A stretch of 34,086 bases of DNA from Seminavis robusta (GCA_903772945.1 CAICTM010001211.1:1-34086); one strand, 5' to 3'; counted from the stretch's first letter, positions 21,368 through 32,129 are shown. Numbers and translations are program-made. The notes: generated from the sequence alone by a model not told the origin.

Positions 21368-24300
21368 ATGAACATCAACACGCAAGATTCGATTGACGTG
21401 GATGAGATTGATGTGGACGACTACATACCAGCGGACACGGCTACGGCTCCCACTACTACGACAAAGCCCAGCCAAGACGACGACGATGATGACGTAATGG
21501 CTGCGGAAGTGCCTGTGAAAGTGGAAGAAGCCGTCGTGGAAGATGAAGAACTGGCAGTCAATAAGTCTGCTGCTGGAGAACCACCAATGACAACAGACGA
21601 TGACGACGACAATGACAATGACATGAAGGGCGTGGGCGCTCCCGTCCAACACGAACCAACGTGTTTTACAGACGAACGTGGAAACTTGAAATTTGTCAAC
21701 CTGGTGGTCCGGAATCCTTGTTTGGTCTTTTGGTTTATTTTCTTGCTGTGCATTGGAATTACGGTTGTTTTGTTCATGGTCGTCTTTGCCGAAGGAAATC
21801 CTTTCTCTGATCCATCGAATGAATTCGATTTGAACGATGTGCGATCGATTCAGTACGATTCGCTACGATTGGCCCATGATGTCGTCAATGAACAACTCGA
21901 TGCGTCGACTACGACACAAACCAAAAAACAATCCGAAACGGCCGATTTGACTTATTGGGTTTATGAGGCAGAAACACCCGCGGGTGTCTTTGCCACGTCC
22001 GATTCCATTCAAGCCATGAAAAATGCTTTTGATATTTTCTTGCAAGATCCGGAATTCCAAAACTATTGTCTGTACAAGTATCCGCAGAGTAGAGACTTTA
22101 CTACAAGTACGACATCTTCTTCTTCTTCTGATGCTGATGCTGATGATTCATCCACCAGCAACACCACCAATGACAACTCGACCATGATGATGATGATGAT
22201 GACTGAAGCACCCACCACCACCACCACGGAAGGAGACGAAGAAATTGCCGAAGATGGGACTACTACCAGATCTCTCCAACAAGGAAATAATGATGAACCT
22301 ACCTGCGATACTCCACTGACACCACTCATCATGTACTATCCGTCGTCTTATGATCCCGTAAAGGTCGCCCATGTCATTGACGAACTCAAAGATCCCAAAA
22401 AGGTGGCCACCTTTAATGCTCTCTCCCTCTGTTTCATTCGTGGTCTCTACTGTGATTTGTTGTTGATTCCTCAAAATGCTACCACTTATTCACAAGAAGA
22501 TGTGGACTATACATTGGCATTGGCATGGAATTTGACATCCATTACCCGTTATTGGGACATGAAGGGACCGCAAGTGGAAAATATTACGCAAGTCACGGAA
22601 TTGGCATCGTACCTGCTGCAAGTCGATATTTTCAAGGGACTTGTCGATTTTGGATTTGACAAAGGATTCAGTATCGATAATCCCGTGTCATTGTATTCGC
22701 GTGGGATTCTCTTTTGGGGAGGACCGCTGACCGATCGCGGGAATTTGACCGCCGAGGAAAAGGAAGAAGCCGATGAAAATGATGATGAACAACGAAAAGA
22801 GTACGTTTGTGATTTAGATTATGGAGATTGAGTTTGTAATGGCTTGTACTCACACTACTTTCATATTACTACTTCTTTTTCGCTTTCTATTTTGTTCTTC
22901 AGTTACATTATCGACAACCATTTGGATAACATGAATGATCAAGCATCGGACGACAAGCATCCCACTGTCAACTCGTACTATTTCATGGTCGCGCTCATTG
23001 TTGACGTCATTCTCGAAATTGTGCAACAGGATGCCATGAAGGCCATTGCCAGTCTAGTATTCGTCTTTTTATGGCTATTCATAAACACGGGGTCATGGTT
23101 CTTGGCCGGGGTGGGAATCTTTGAAATCTTCTTTTCAATTCCTGTGGCATGGTTCATTTTCAATGTCGTCTTTCAAATCAATTACTTTGCTACGCTCAAT
23201 GCACTCAGTATCTTTATTGTCGCCGCCATTGGGGCCGATGATATTTTCATCTTTATGGATGCCTACAAACAGAGCAAATATCGCAATCCTGGAAACCTGG
23301 TCGATATGGAAACCAGAATGACTTGGGTCTATCGACGCACGGGAACCGCCATGGCCATTACGTCCGCCACCACTTGCTCGGCATTTTTGTGTACTCTCAT
23401 TACGCCCCTGACATCCATTCAGTCCTTTGGAATCTTTGCGGCCGTGGTTATTTTCATTGATTACGTCTTGGTCATGACACTCTTTTGTACGGCCGTGGTC
23501 ATTTACCACGATCGCTATGAAGATCGAGGATGCTGTGGATGTTGCTGTACCAATTGCACCAAGACGGACCCACCACCCACTCAAGCTGCACTCACACACA
23601 TGGAATCGGGGGAACACGACGAGAATGTCAAGGGAGACTATGTCAGTGAGTTCTTTCGCAATCGAGTGGCCAATTTCATCAAGACTCCGGCTGTGAGGGC
23701 GTCATTTTCGTTCTGTTTGCGGCGTGGATTGGAGTCGCCGCATGGCAACTCAGCAAGATTGAAGCGACCAAGGAAGCCGAACAGTTCCTCGATGAAGATC
23801 ATCCATTGCAAAAGTCTGTCTCCATTATCAACAATGAATTCCCCACGGCAGACGAAGATTTGGGTCTCAAGGTGTACTTTGCCTACGGGTTGGGGGAAGT
23901 GGATCGTGCGGGTGTCAATCTGTTGCTCGACCCGGAAAACTACGGACAGCCCGTCTTTTCGGAAAACTTTGAATTTAACGAGCAATGTCAGACGGAAATG
24001 GTCAAATGGTGCGACAAACTCCGGACGGATTCGCAGTATGAGGGATTCGTCAAGAAGAAGGGAGGCGTTGGTCAAGTCTACTGTTTCATCGAAGAACTGG
24101 CAGCCTACCGTATCAAGGGAGATTTGGCCGATTGCGACTACGTTACTCGAGGCGAATGGAAGGCGGAGGAGGGATGGCAGGTCCCTCCCAGTGAATTCGG
24201 CCAGTACATGGACGGCTTTTTACGAGAGACTAGCTGCTACGATGACACCGAAACCATCATTGTGAGGTATGCGAACGAACTGGGCTGGAACGGAAACACC

Positions 24301-24999
24301 ATGAGGTATGCGGCCATTGCGCTGGAAGACGACGTGCTGGACCCGTTCTCTCAGAGTGCCGAAAACGTCGCGAGAACGCAATACGATGAGTACGTGAAGA
24401 TTGCAGAAGAAATGGATCGGGATCTCTCGCAGTATTGCACAGGCCCAGTGATCATGACTGACTTGGAGACCAAGTTTGTCTTTATGAACAACCAGTCCAT
24501 CTACGTGACGACGGCAGTACAGAGCAGTATTCTTGGTGTTTGCATTGCCTTTGTGGTACTACTGATCAGTACTCGAGTCTTTCACATTGCATTCTTTGCC
24601 AGTCTCTCTATCATCTCGGTCTTGGTCAGTGTGACGGGAACCATGGTCATGCTGGGATGGGATCTTGGTAGTATTGAATCCATCTTGATTGGTATCATTG
24701 CCGGTTTCAGTGTCGATTACGTTGTTCACTTGGCTCATGCCTATGAAATTGCAAGCGGTGACACCTACGAACGTTTGACGGAGGCGTTTGGGGACATGGG
24801 TATCAGTGTTTTGAACGGAATGGTGACAAGCGTCGCCGCCAGTATCCCTCTCTTCTTTTGCCAACTCCAATTTTTTGCCAAGTTCGGTACATTTCTGTGC
24901 CTCACGATTGCATTCTCCTGGATCTTTGCCAACTTTGTCTTCATGAGCGTGTTGGCTCAGTTGAAGATCCCAATCGCGAAGAGTGGATGTCGTCTCTAA
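21368..24999 (+). CDS. Dispatched/Patched-like RND transporter, one frameshift
   Basis: Exon 1 is 21368-22800 and exon 2 is 22903-24999; the 102-nt intron (GTACGT...TTCTTCAG) splits an Asp codon. ATG at 21368 is the first in frame. About 100 acidic N-terminal residues precede TM1 (about 119-141). A large lumenal loop follows, with a low-complexity TTS/SSSS/poly-Met insert. Exon 2 encodes five or more membrane helices of a sterol-sensing-type domain with the RND motif GADDIFIFMDAYKQS (residues 588 on), a Cys-rich cytosolic loop (CCGCCCTNC), a second loop, and the second helix bundle with GFSVDYVVHLAHAY (about 24703-24744). This best matches Dispatched-like proteins, proton- or sodium-driven exporters of lipid-linked cargo in animals. 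In exon 2 the frame changes at the GGG run 23697-23699: one base is missing relative to a continuous frame, and conserved TM sequence resumes directly afterwards in the other frame. With that base the protein would be about 1176 aa. The break may be a homopolymer error or real. Confidence 0.85.
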
Positions 25000-25316
25000 A
25001 GGCTGTGTGTGTGTGTGTGTGAGTGAGAGCGTGGGTGACAACCAGGCTAACTTCTGCCGGCCTCTGTAGATAACTTCCCTGCTCTAGTAGCTAGACCCCC
25101 TTTATTATCTCAGTAGGCTGCATCGACTCGACTCGGTCCGCACTTCCAGGAAGAAGGGCGAATGGTGGAAGATCGAGCCACAAGATGACGATCAATTGCC
25201 CAAATCTGTAGCTCGCAACCATCCACAGACCATTGTTGTAGTTTGATGTCCTCTCAAGAAGCCAGATATATACTTCTCTCCCAATTGGTGGGCTGGATTG
25301 AACTTTGGGTCCATCA
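24759..25316 (+). repeat. Tandem duplication, copy 1 (RND 3' end and flank)
   Basis: 558-bp unit: the last 241 bases of the RND coding sequence plus about 317 bases downstream. It is repeated immediately as copy 2 at 25317-25860. Confidence 0.95.
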
Positions 25317-25557
25317 TGACACCTACGAACGTTTGACGGAGGCGTTTGGGGACATGGGTATCAGTGTTTTGAACGGAATGGTGACAAGCGTCGCCGCCAG
25401 TATCCCTCTCTTCTTTTGCCAACTCCAATTTTTTGCCAAGTTCGGTACATTTCTGTGCCTCACGATTGCATTCTCCTGGATCTTTGCCAACTTTGTCTTC
25501 ATGAGCGTGTTGGCTCAGTTGAAGATCCCAATCGCGAAGAGTGGATGTCGTCTCTAA
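25317..25557 (+). pseudogene. Duplicated RND C-terminal fragment
   Basis: Encodes the last 79 residues of the RND transporter (DTYERLTEAFGDMGISVLNG through the last two membrane helices) with the same stop codon. An in-frame ATG at 25246 in the duplicated flank would add 24 unrelated residues and give a 103-aa two-helix protein. No promoter or obvious splice acceptor is seen in front. It is probably a dead gene end; use as an alternative terminal exon is conceivable because the peptide would be identical. Confidence 0.75.
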
Positions 25558-25860
25558 AGGCTGTGTGCGTGTGTGTGAGTGAGAGCGTGGGTGACAACCA
25601 GGCTAACTTCTGCGGGCCTCTGTAGATAACTTCCCTGCTCTAGTAGCTAGACCCCCTTTATTATCTCGGTAGGCTGCATCGACTCGACTCGGTCCGCACT
25701 TCCAGGAAGAAGGGCGAATGGTGGAAGATCGAGCCACAAGATGACGATCAACTGCCCAAATCTGTAGCTCGCAACCATCCATAGACCATTGTTGTAGTTT
25801 GATGTCCTCGGATATACTTCTCTCCCAATTGGTGGGCTGGATTGAGCTTTGGGTCCATCA
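25317..25860 (+). repeat. Tandem duplication, copy 2
   Basis: Starts exactly where copy 1 ends (junction CCATCA|TGACACC). The coding part (25317-25557) shows no difference from copy 1 that I can find. The downstream part has six substitutions, a 2-nt change in the TG run, and a 12-nt deletion at about 25809. Confidence 0.95.
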
Positions 25861-26046
25861 TCATCCCCCGGGCTGAGTGCCTGTTGTACTGTTGAGCTGG
25901 CTCCTTCGCTACGTATTATGTTCATGCGAGTGTTCGTGTGTTCGAAGCTTGTTTCGCCCAATTGATGAGCACATCATGGGGAGTCACCTTCTTGGCTACT
26001 TTAGAATGTATTAGATAGCTATGCATAGATAGACAGGCCTTGTGCC

Positions 26047-27297
26047 TCAAGCTGCTTTCTTCAAGTCCTCCACCATTGGGTCCACAGCAGGAGTAGCATT
26101 TCCACAGACAAAAGAACCTGCAAATAGTACCAACCCACCAACAAGCATGGCAGCAGCCAGCTTGGCACCAAACAAGAACTCCAAGGCATAGAGGGGACAC
26201 AAGACAACCAAGTAAACAGCCAAAAGGAACAACTGAACCAACCAGTGCTGGGCATGAAACCAGTCGGACAAATCAAATGCCATCTGCACAAAAAGAGCCA
26301 CACCATTGTCATTGTATGCCTGGCACCAGTTGGGGTTGATCCCACCCATACAAACCAATGATGCACAGTCAGGAGCAAGTGAGCAACATGGTGGTGAGAC
26401 AAAATGAATATGGAGTGGCCTTGTAGTTCCATGGTTTGTGGATCTCCACTGGGTTGGAGGGATATGTAGCACGAGGATGCAATGCCGTCCACCACAAGAG
26501 TGCCATCCTGGCTGAGTGATGGGAGCATATATTCCACGGCGCTGGACAGTATCAATCGTTGTGACAACAGCAACAGCATCGTCTCCTTGTTCACTTCCAG
26601 CTCCAGCTTGAGCTTGGGAGAGAGTATCACCAACCTTGATGGATTTGGCTGTGACTGGAGCATCCTGCCCCTGCACATAGACCAAATGCTGACCAGTGAC
26701 TTCCAATGGGTTCTTGCCACTTGTGGTGTGGATTTGAAGGAATTGCGTGTCAGAGGTGGCATCATTGTGGGCAAAGGCGTAGACTGGCTGGTACTGGTTG
26801 TTGGCCGTCAAGACCATGTCTCCAATCTTGAGTTCAGCCATCTTGGTGAATGCTTGACCTGGTTGTTCCACAGTGGCTTCCTCGGAAAAACAAGAGGAAG
26901 CGGGAGCAGGAGTGGGAGAAATAGGAGCAGCAGAAGGAGCAGGAGTGCTGAGATTATTGCAATTACATGAGATGATCAGGTCTTGGTTGCCATCTGCTGT
27001 CCATTGTAGGAGAATTGCTTGCGTTGTCGTGTGGGAAATAGTGGTTCCACATTCGGTTGTTCGATCCTTGATAGCAAACTGGCTGAGAAAAATGTCGATG
27101 GTGGCACCTCTGTTAGAGAAGCATGTAACGTCACATACTACCTCCGTGGTTCCTGTGGGGGGAATAATGGTGACTTGATCTGTCATGCCCAGGAAGTTAT
27201 CCGGAACTCTGACAAACTCGCAGATATTAGCACTGCAGGACCTCGCCATCAATGTCATGGTAGCGATGGCGAAGGGGGAACAATTAACAATCTTCAT
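26047..27297 (-). CDS. Hint-domain (Hedgehog-type autoprocessing) protein 2, two frame breaks
   Basis: ATG at 27297; the starting frame stays open for 416 codons to 26047. Residues 1-23 are weakly signal-like. A Cys-bearing ectodomain (about 24-115) and a Pro/Ala/Ser linker (116-135) precede the Hint domain, which starts at Cys136 (ASSCFSEEATV). Visible marks are MAELKIGDMVLT, the TxxH motif TGQH (201-204), SIKVGDTL and RRGIYAPITQ. After about residue 263 the conserved continuation (GTLVVDGIASSCYISLQ...SHHHVAHLLL) lies in the next frame, then conservation returns to the first frame (NWCQAYNDNGVALFVQ and C-terminal membrane helices). Thus one extra base at about 26506-26509 and one missing base near 26341-26354 compensate each other. 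Unlike Hint protein 1, the S-C-Y cysteine is present and the N-terminal domain is of real size. Two to three hydrophobic segments end the protein. Confidence 0.8.
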   Translation of the reverse strand: MKIVNCSPFAIATMTLMARSCSANICEFVRVPDNFLGMTDQVTIIPPTGTTEVVCDVTCFSNRGATIDIFLSQFAIKDRTTECGTTISHTTTQAILLQWTADGNQDLIISCNCNNLSTPAPSAAPISPTPAPASSCFSEEATVEQPGQAFTKMAELKIGDMVLTANNQYQPVYAFAHNDATSDTQFLQIHTTSGKNPLEVTGQHLVYVQGQDAPVTAKSIKVGDTLSQAQAGAGSEQGDDAVAVVTTIDTVQRRGIYAPITQPGWHSCGGRHCILVLHIPPTQWRSTNHGTTRPLHIHFVSPPCCSLAPDCASLVCMGGINPNWCQAYNDNGVALFVQMAFDLSDWFHAQHWLVQLFLLAVYLVVLCPLYALEFLFGAKLAAAMLVGGLVLFAGSFVCGNATPAVDPMVEDLKKAA

Positions 27298-27924
27298 GGT
27301 GGGTGGCTAGTGAAAGGTTTCTCGAGTAATGGCCAAGACTTTGTGTCGAAATATGAAGTTATGAGGCTCGTTGCTTCTTCAGACCAGTTGCGCAGCTGAA
27401 GAGCTTTTGCCGAAGGAACCTTCACGCGGACCATCACCAACCCCATCACCTCGTCGAGAGCTTTTCGGAGCTTCGCCTGCATCAGCGGACCCTCGCGAGG
27501 ATGGGGTAAACTTGGTCCCGCTCAGATCTTGCATCCTCGAGCCACCAAACCAAAATCCACTAGTCTATTTCCGGTAGATGAGATGGTACATGTAGCCAGC
27601 GGGACCTTCACGGAAAACTCCACCGGCTACCCGTAGCTAGATAGATACCGGTACCGGTAGCACAGAAGGTTGCGGTGTATTTGAAGGAGAGCATGAAACG
27701 TTTTGGCCGCTCCTCATCTCCACGTCGATTTCATGGACAGGACACATACACATGCAGCAGCTTCCACAGCTTCTAAATCATACTTGTATCTGATTATCAC
27801 CATGATCATTGATGGCGGTATGTTAATTAAAAAATGGTCTGGAACAATAGGGGCTTATGTGCTTCTTGTCTTCTCTCTTGCATCATTATTAATGAGATAA
27901 ATAAATACTAAATAGATACGTTAA

Positions 27925-28095
27925 GGAGCGAGGGGGGCGAGGCTAGGCAAATCAGTGGCTGCGGTGGTGGGTGGCTGGTGTGGTGGGCATACGGGGAGAG
28001 CAATGAGGACGCGAGCAGGGCAAAACAAGGGGGGCAGGGAAGGGGGGTGCATGGAGGAAAACCAGGAAGGACAAGGGAGCAAAATTAGCGGAAGA
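27925..28095 (+). repeat. G-rich strand-asymmetric tract
   Basis: About 170 bases dominated by G and A with several runs of three to six G (for example GGGGGGCAGGGAAGGGGGG at 28029-28047). This could form G-quadruplex-like structures on the plus strand. It contrasts with the surrounding composition. Confidence 0.6.
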
Positions 28096-28429
28096 GTGCA
28101 AGTGCACCATCGGCATTATTAATTGCTTGCTTCGAAGTAGAGTAAACGCGACGTGATAAGCCTGTTCTTTTTTGTTTGGTGCACCAGCTGGAAGGTGTCT
28201 GAAGAGCAGAATAGAAGCTTCTGGGCCATCACGCCTCCCATCGAGAATCGGCTACTGGTAGAAACTCGGAAGATACCGTGGTCAGGCAGGTGACTCATCA
28301 CTAACTTACTTGACGAGAAAGGGGGCTTCAGAGAATCTTTTCTTGGGCTTCCTTTTGTTTGTGGCACGCACCCGCACTATACTGTGCTCCGTGTCGAGCA
28401 GCAGCACGCCTGGGGAACCCCCCGTCCGA

Positions 28430-28456
28430 GTTTCCACGCCCCCGCAGCGTGGAAAC
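28430..28456. repeat. Hairpin, 9-bp perfect stem
   Basis: GTTTCCACG at 28430-28438 pairs with CGTGGAAAC at 28448-28456 across a C-rich 9-nt loop. The CCACG/CGTGG word recurs in the leader at 29988-30006, suggesting both belong to retroelement sequence. Confidence 0.5.
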
Positions 28457-28895
28457 ATGAACCCTGATGGATTCTCGCAACTATGACCCTAATCATGGTT
28501 GCCAAGAGGACCACCTCACAATTTGCAAAATTAATTCCCACGCTCCTCACCTACAACTCAAGTACATCTCTACATCTCGCAGGTCATCACCTGCGTTCCG
28601 GATTTGGATACCCCACATGATGATGCACCGCATCAGCTCCTCAATGCCTCTCGAACAGGATTACCCTTAAGGCAACGACGCCCGTCCAAGACCACATTTG
28701 GCAAGATCGACAGCGGCAACCATGAATCACTAAAGCCAGCGACCTAGCCAAGATCAGCCATTGAACTGCCGATCGCAAGAAGGTTGTCTCTCTCTCAGCT
28801 CACAATTCTTCATTCAGCCGACGCTGAAAGCAAAAACCTAGATTAGATTAATCTCTTGCGCCGGCATCAGGTTTCGTATCTTTTCGACCCTCACC

Positions 28896-29868
28896 ATGGC
28901 CAGCTCTAATTTTTCGGATCTCGTCTCTCGTGCAGCGGCATGGGAAGTACATGCTCCTAACTACGCTGATATCCTCACTGCTGTGGGTGGCGCCTCGAAC
29001 GACACTCACTCTATGCTTACCCCGTGAATCCGAGCCAAGCCTCTCCTTACGACAATCTCTACGCTATCGTGGTAGGGAACGATCTTCGAAGCGCAATTAC
29101 GGTGGTCCTCCCCATGTCTGCCTTCGAGCGCACGGCAGACATCGCCTGCCACAACATGACAATTATTGACGGAGGAACCATGTTCGCCGCCGTCCCCGCT
29201 CCTGTACTCCACAGTGGTCCCCACGGCGATGTCTTCCGTGTCCGTCGCGTCCTATCTTTCTGAAGCTGTCCTCGCGGCCCGTCCCGAGGGACAGTACAGT
29301 CTTCCCCAGTTCCGCGCGGAAGTCCTCGCCCCTGAGATGACTCACGTTGACGCAGCGCGACAAGCTGCCATCGCCCCTTTGGTCCAATGGTTCCGCGCCT
29401 GTTGCACGTTGGTCGCAGGAGGTCATACTTCTACCAGCAATGCCGTGGCCAACGTGGCCGCGCCCATTAGCGCTAACGCGCTCCAACGAAGTACCAACCG
29501 GGTGCTCTCCCCCTACCTGGCCGCGCTTGGCGCGGTGGGTCCGGGCCTGACCAATGCAACCTTCAATGCAGGAATCACGAACCTACGTGACACGCCGGAG
29601 GCTACTGTCGAACAACAACTCCAGTATGACCATGAGAAGAGCAACAAAACCTTCACGGATAAATTCGGAGCTGCCCTAGCCACTCGCGTCCACAACCTCT
29701 GTAACATGGCCGATGACGCAAACCTTCCCGTCATTCACTGTCTGCTCATGAAGTCCCCTAAGGGGAATGAATACAGGATCCTGCAAGCTCAACTAGACGA
29801 ACGCACTCAGGCATCAGCGCTACCCATTTGCAATACACGGCTCTTAGCCTTATTCGCGACTCGATCCT
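28896..29868 (+). pseudogene. Retrotransposon gag-like gene, frameshifted
   Basis: Starts at an ATG in a CCCTCACCATGG context (28896) and runs MASSNFSDLVSRAAAWEVHA to a stop at about 29027. It continues in the next frame (NPSQASPYDNLYAIVVGNDL to about 29263), then in a third from about 29240 (VASYLSEAVLAARPEGQYSL and onward) to a stop at 29870. So at least two indels split it. The Ala-rich helical composition without catalytic motifs, and a near-identical ATG context in the next gag-like block at 30302, suggest a capsid-type protein of an LTR element. No zinc knuckle is seen. The assignment is inference from context. Confidence 0.45.
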
Positions 29869-30301
29869 AGATAGGGTTTGAGTTCGACTCATGACTGAGT
29901 CTTTCGTGAATAGTCATTGAGACAGGGTTCTCATGACCGCTAGTCATACTAGGTCGATGGTGAAACATCACGCTAGATATTTAGCTGGCGTGGAGAGATT
30001 CCACGCTACTAGATAAATGCTAGACGAATCTTCCACGCATTCCGTTTTTGGATCGTGGAGTGAGTAGGATTGCTACCGCAACCTACTCTATCACACTCTA
30101 CAGTCTCCTGCGGGAGTTCAGATCTACGATCCTTTGATTGTGGATCTCTCTCGTTGATTAGTTTGCATAGCTTCTAATCCTCTCATAACTTTCATTCTCT
30201 CAAACTCAAAACACTCGAAAGATCTTTACACTAGCTTTTAGCGTAGTGCATTTTGTTAACAAACACAATAGCTTTCAGCTACCCTCAACCTATTCCTCAC
30301 C
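29869..30301 (+). other. Non-coding leader or LTR-like stretch
   Basis: A 430-base interval between two gag-like blocks. It has short hairpins (GCGTGGA 29988-29994 with TCCACGC 30000-30006) and an AC-rich stretch before the ATG at 30302. Its place directly upstream of a gag-like start fits an LTR plus leader, but I find no second copy downstream and no certain primer-binding site. Confidence 0.35.
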
Positions 30302-31611
30302 ATGAAGATTGCCAAAGATGCGTACACCAGCTTCGAGTCTAAGCTGCGCGACAAACAAAATCCTTCCTCTCATCGCACCGACGATGAATGCGAAATCGAC
30401 GATTCTCGCTCCACCACCTACAAACTTCGCACTGTTCCAGCAGATGCTGACAGGCCAAGTACACCTCCAAGGTCAAAATCATCAATGGATTGAGACTCCA
30501 CGTCAGACCTCAAGTGGGCTGGACGTATGGAGAAGGTCTTCGTTGGCTCGCCATTGCTACGCCTGACGACAAACATAACCTCCTCAAGGAGATGACTTCT
30601 AGCTCTGCAAGAGCAGTTACGAATCTAGCTGTGCAGGCCATCGTGAATTACGTTGGAATGTTTTGCGCCAGATTGCAGTCACGATTCTCCACGCGGTACG
30701 TGGCGGTGAAGACAGAAGCCGCTTTCCAAGTACGTTTCCAGGCTGCCTGGAACGGAGCAGCTCAGCCTGCTTTGGACGATACTACATTACGTTTGGCATA
30801 AATGCCTGTATCAAGCGGTCTGTCCTACAAGGCTCTTGAAAAGCAGAAACGCTTCATGCGCCGAAAAATGCGTAAGCCTGCTGATATGTCACTCGGCTTA
30901 TGTCAACAACCTCAGTCGGATGAACACCGAGAACTTCCTCGTCTACCACCTTTTGGACCCAACCAAACGTTGAACCATGACGAAGTCATTGACATTGTTT
31001 GTCATGGAATTCCACGCTCGTGGATGAAGAAGATGGACGAACACGACTTCGATCCTTTCTCAGCTCCTATCGAGAAACCATTGGATTTGCGAACGCATGG
31101 AATCCTCCGAAGACTTTGACAAGGGCGGTGATGCCAGCAAGCTCCTTCGAAGAAGAACACAAGCAAGAAGTACAAGTCTACTCGCAACAACGACCAATCT
31201 TCCAAGAACGAAGAAAAATGGTGCGACTACCACGAGTCCAGCACTCAACACACTGCTGACTGCATGACTCTGAAGAAGCTCAGGCCAAGTCTCAGTCCTT
31301 GTCTGACAACGATAACAAGCCAGCGTACAACAAGAACAAGACTTGGAAACGCAAGTCCGCGACGCCAAGACCTACACCAAGAAAGAACTCTCTGTCCTCA
31401 TGAAGAAGTTTCCAACGCTGCGGTCAAGGCTGATCGCAAGAAGAAAAGCGAATGCAACCATGTTGCCAAGCGCAAGTCAGACACTCCGACAACGAGGACG
31501 ACTCCTCTGTTGGATCCATCAACATGATGGACAAGAAAATGGCTGCCGTTGACAAGGCGCTTGCCGATTCGACTTCAATCATTCGGATGGAGAGATCTCC
31601 GTCTGAGGATT
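30302..31611 (+). pseudogene. Gag polyprotein remnant
   Basis: Begins MKIAKDAYTSFESKLRDKQN and changes frame near 30455 to a stretch with VGWTYGEGLRWLAIA that stops at 30801. It resumes with a frame including LNHDEVIDIVCHGIPRSWMK (about 30970-31030), typical of gag of diatom Ty3-like elements. A C-x2-H-x4-H-x4-C-like patch (CDYHESSTHNTADC, about 31220-31262) stands where a nucleocapsid zinc knuckle would be, and a Lys-rich region with KKADRKKKSEC-like words follows before a stop at about 31611. At least four frame changes are needed to connect these parts. Confidence 0.6.
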
Positions 31612-31893
31612 AGGCCAGGATGATGATTCAACGGAACAATGTTCCGATTTCTCATACCTAAGTGATGAAGATATCTCACTAAATAGTAAACAAGATTTGT
31701 TTGCAACTAATGAAGTCTACGGCAAATTAATAATTGCCTAGCAACTACTCAACTAGACTCTGACGATGTTCAGCATCGTTAACTTCGTCCATGGCCAATC
31801 AACTCATCAACGTCGAAGACAAGAGACCTCAAAACTATCGTCTATTTAGATTTAACAGACGAGAGAAAGGGAAAAAAAACCCGTTACACTCTG

Positions 31894-32076
31894 TTGCTTA
31901 CTGGATCAGGAGCATCCGGAACTTTAATTACTCAAACTCATGCTAAGAGTTTACTCATGAAGAATCATGGGGGCGTCCAAACATTACGGATTGCCTCTGT
32001 AAAAGAATTGAGACCCGCACGAAGTGTAAGGGCACACTCATATCCCGAGTTCCGCGATAGTAGAATTATCGAATGA
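31894..32076 (+). pseudogene. Retropepsin-like protease remnant
   Basis: LLTGSGASGTLITQTHAKSL matches the active-site region of retroelement aspartic proteases (normally D-[ST]-G-A-[ST]), but the catalytic Asp is not present in this frame. Only about 60 codons are open. It lies between gag and RT as expected. Confidence 0.5.
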
Positions 32077-32129
32077 TTTACACGTCACAAGAACTTGGGG
32101 GCGCATGACATGATCATATGGTCAAGACA

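Larger units (their letters stand above)
27298..28895. other. Intergenic, upstream of Hint-2
   Basis: Contains the Hint-2 promoter side, two overlapping TACCGGTA palindromes (27646-27653, 27652-27659), a G-rich tract (27925-28095) and a hairpin (28430-28456). In 28540-28780 one plus frame gives a fairly gene-like but broken translation (DLDTPHDDAPHQLLNASR), perhaps further transposon debris. No intact gene was found. Confidence 0.5.

Noticed and set aside
23690..23720. A mini-intron instead of a frameshift in the RND gene
   Set aside because: Membrane-helix sequence is conserved on both sides within a few bases; no AG acceptor allows removal of only the offending base.
29880..29900. GTTCGACTC resembling a tRNA T-loop
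   Set aside because: No matching acceptor, D or anticodon stems around it.
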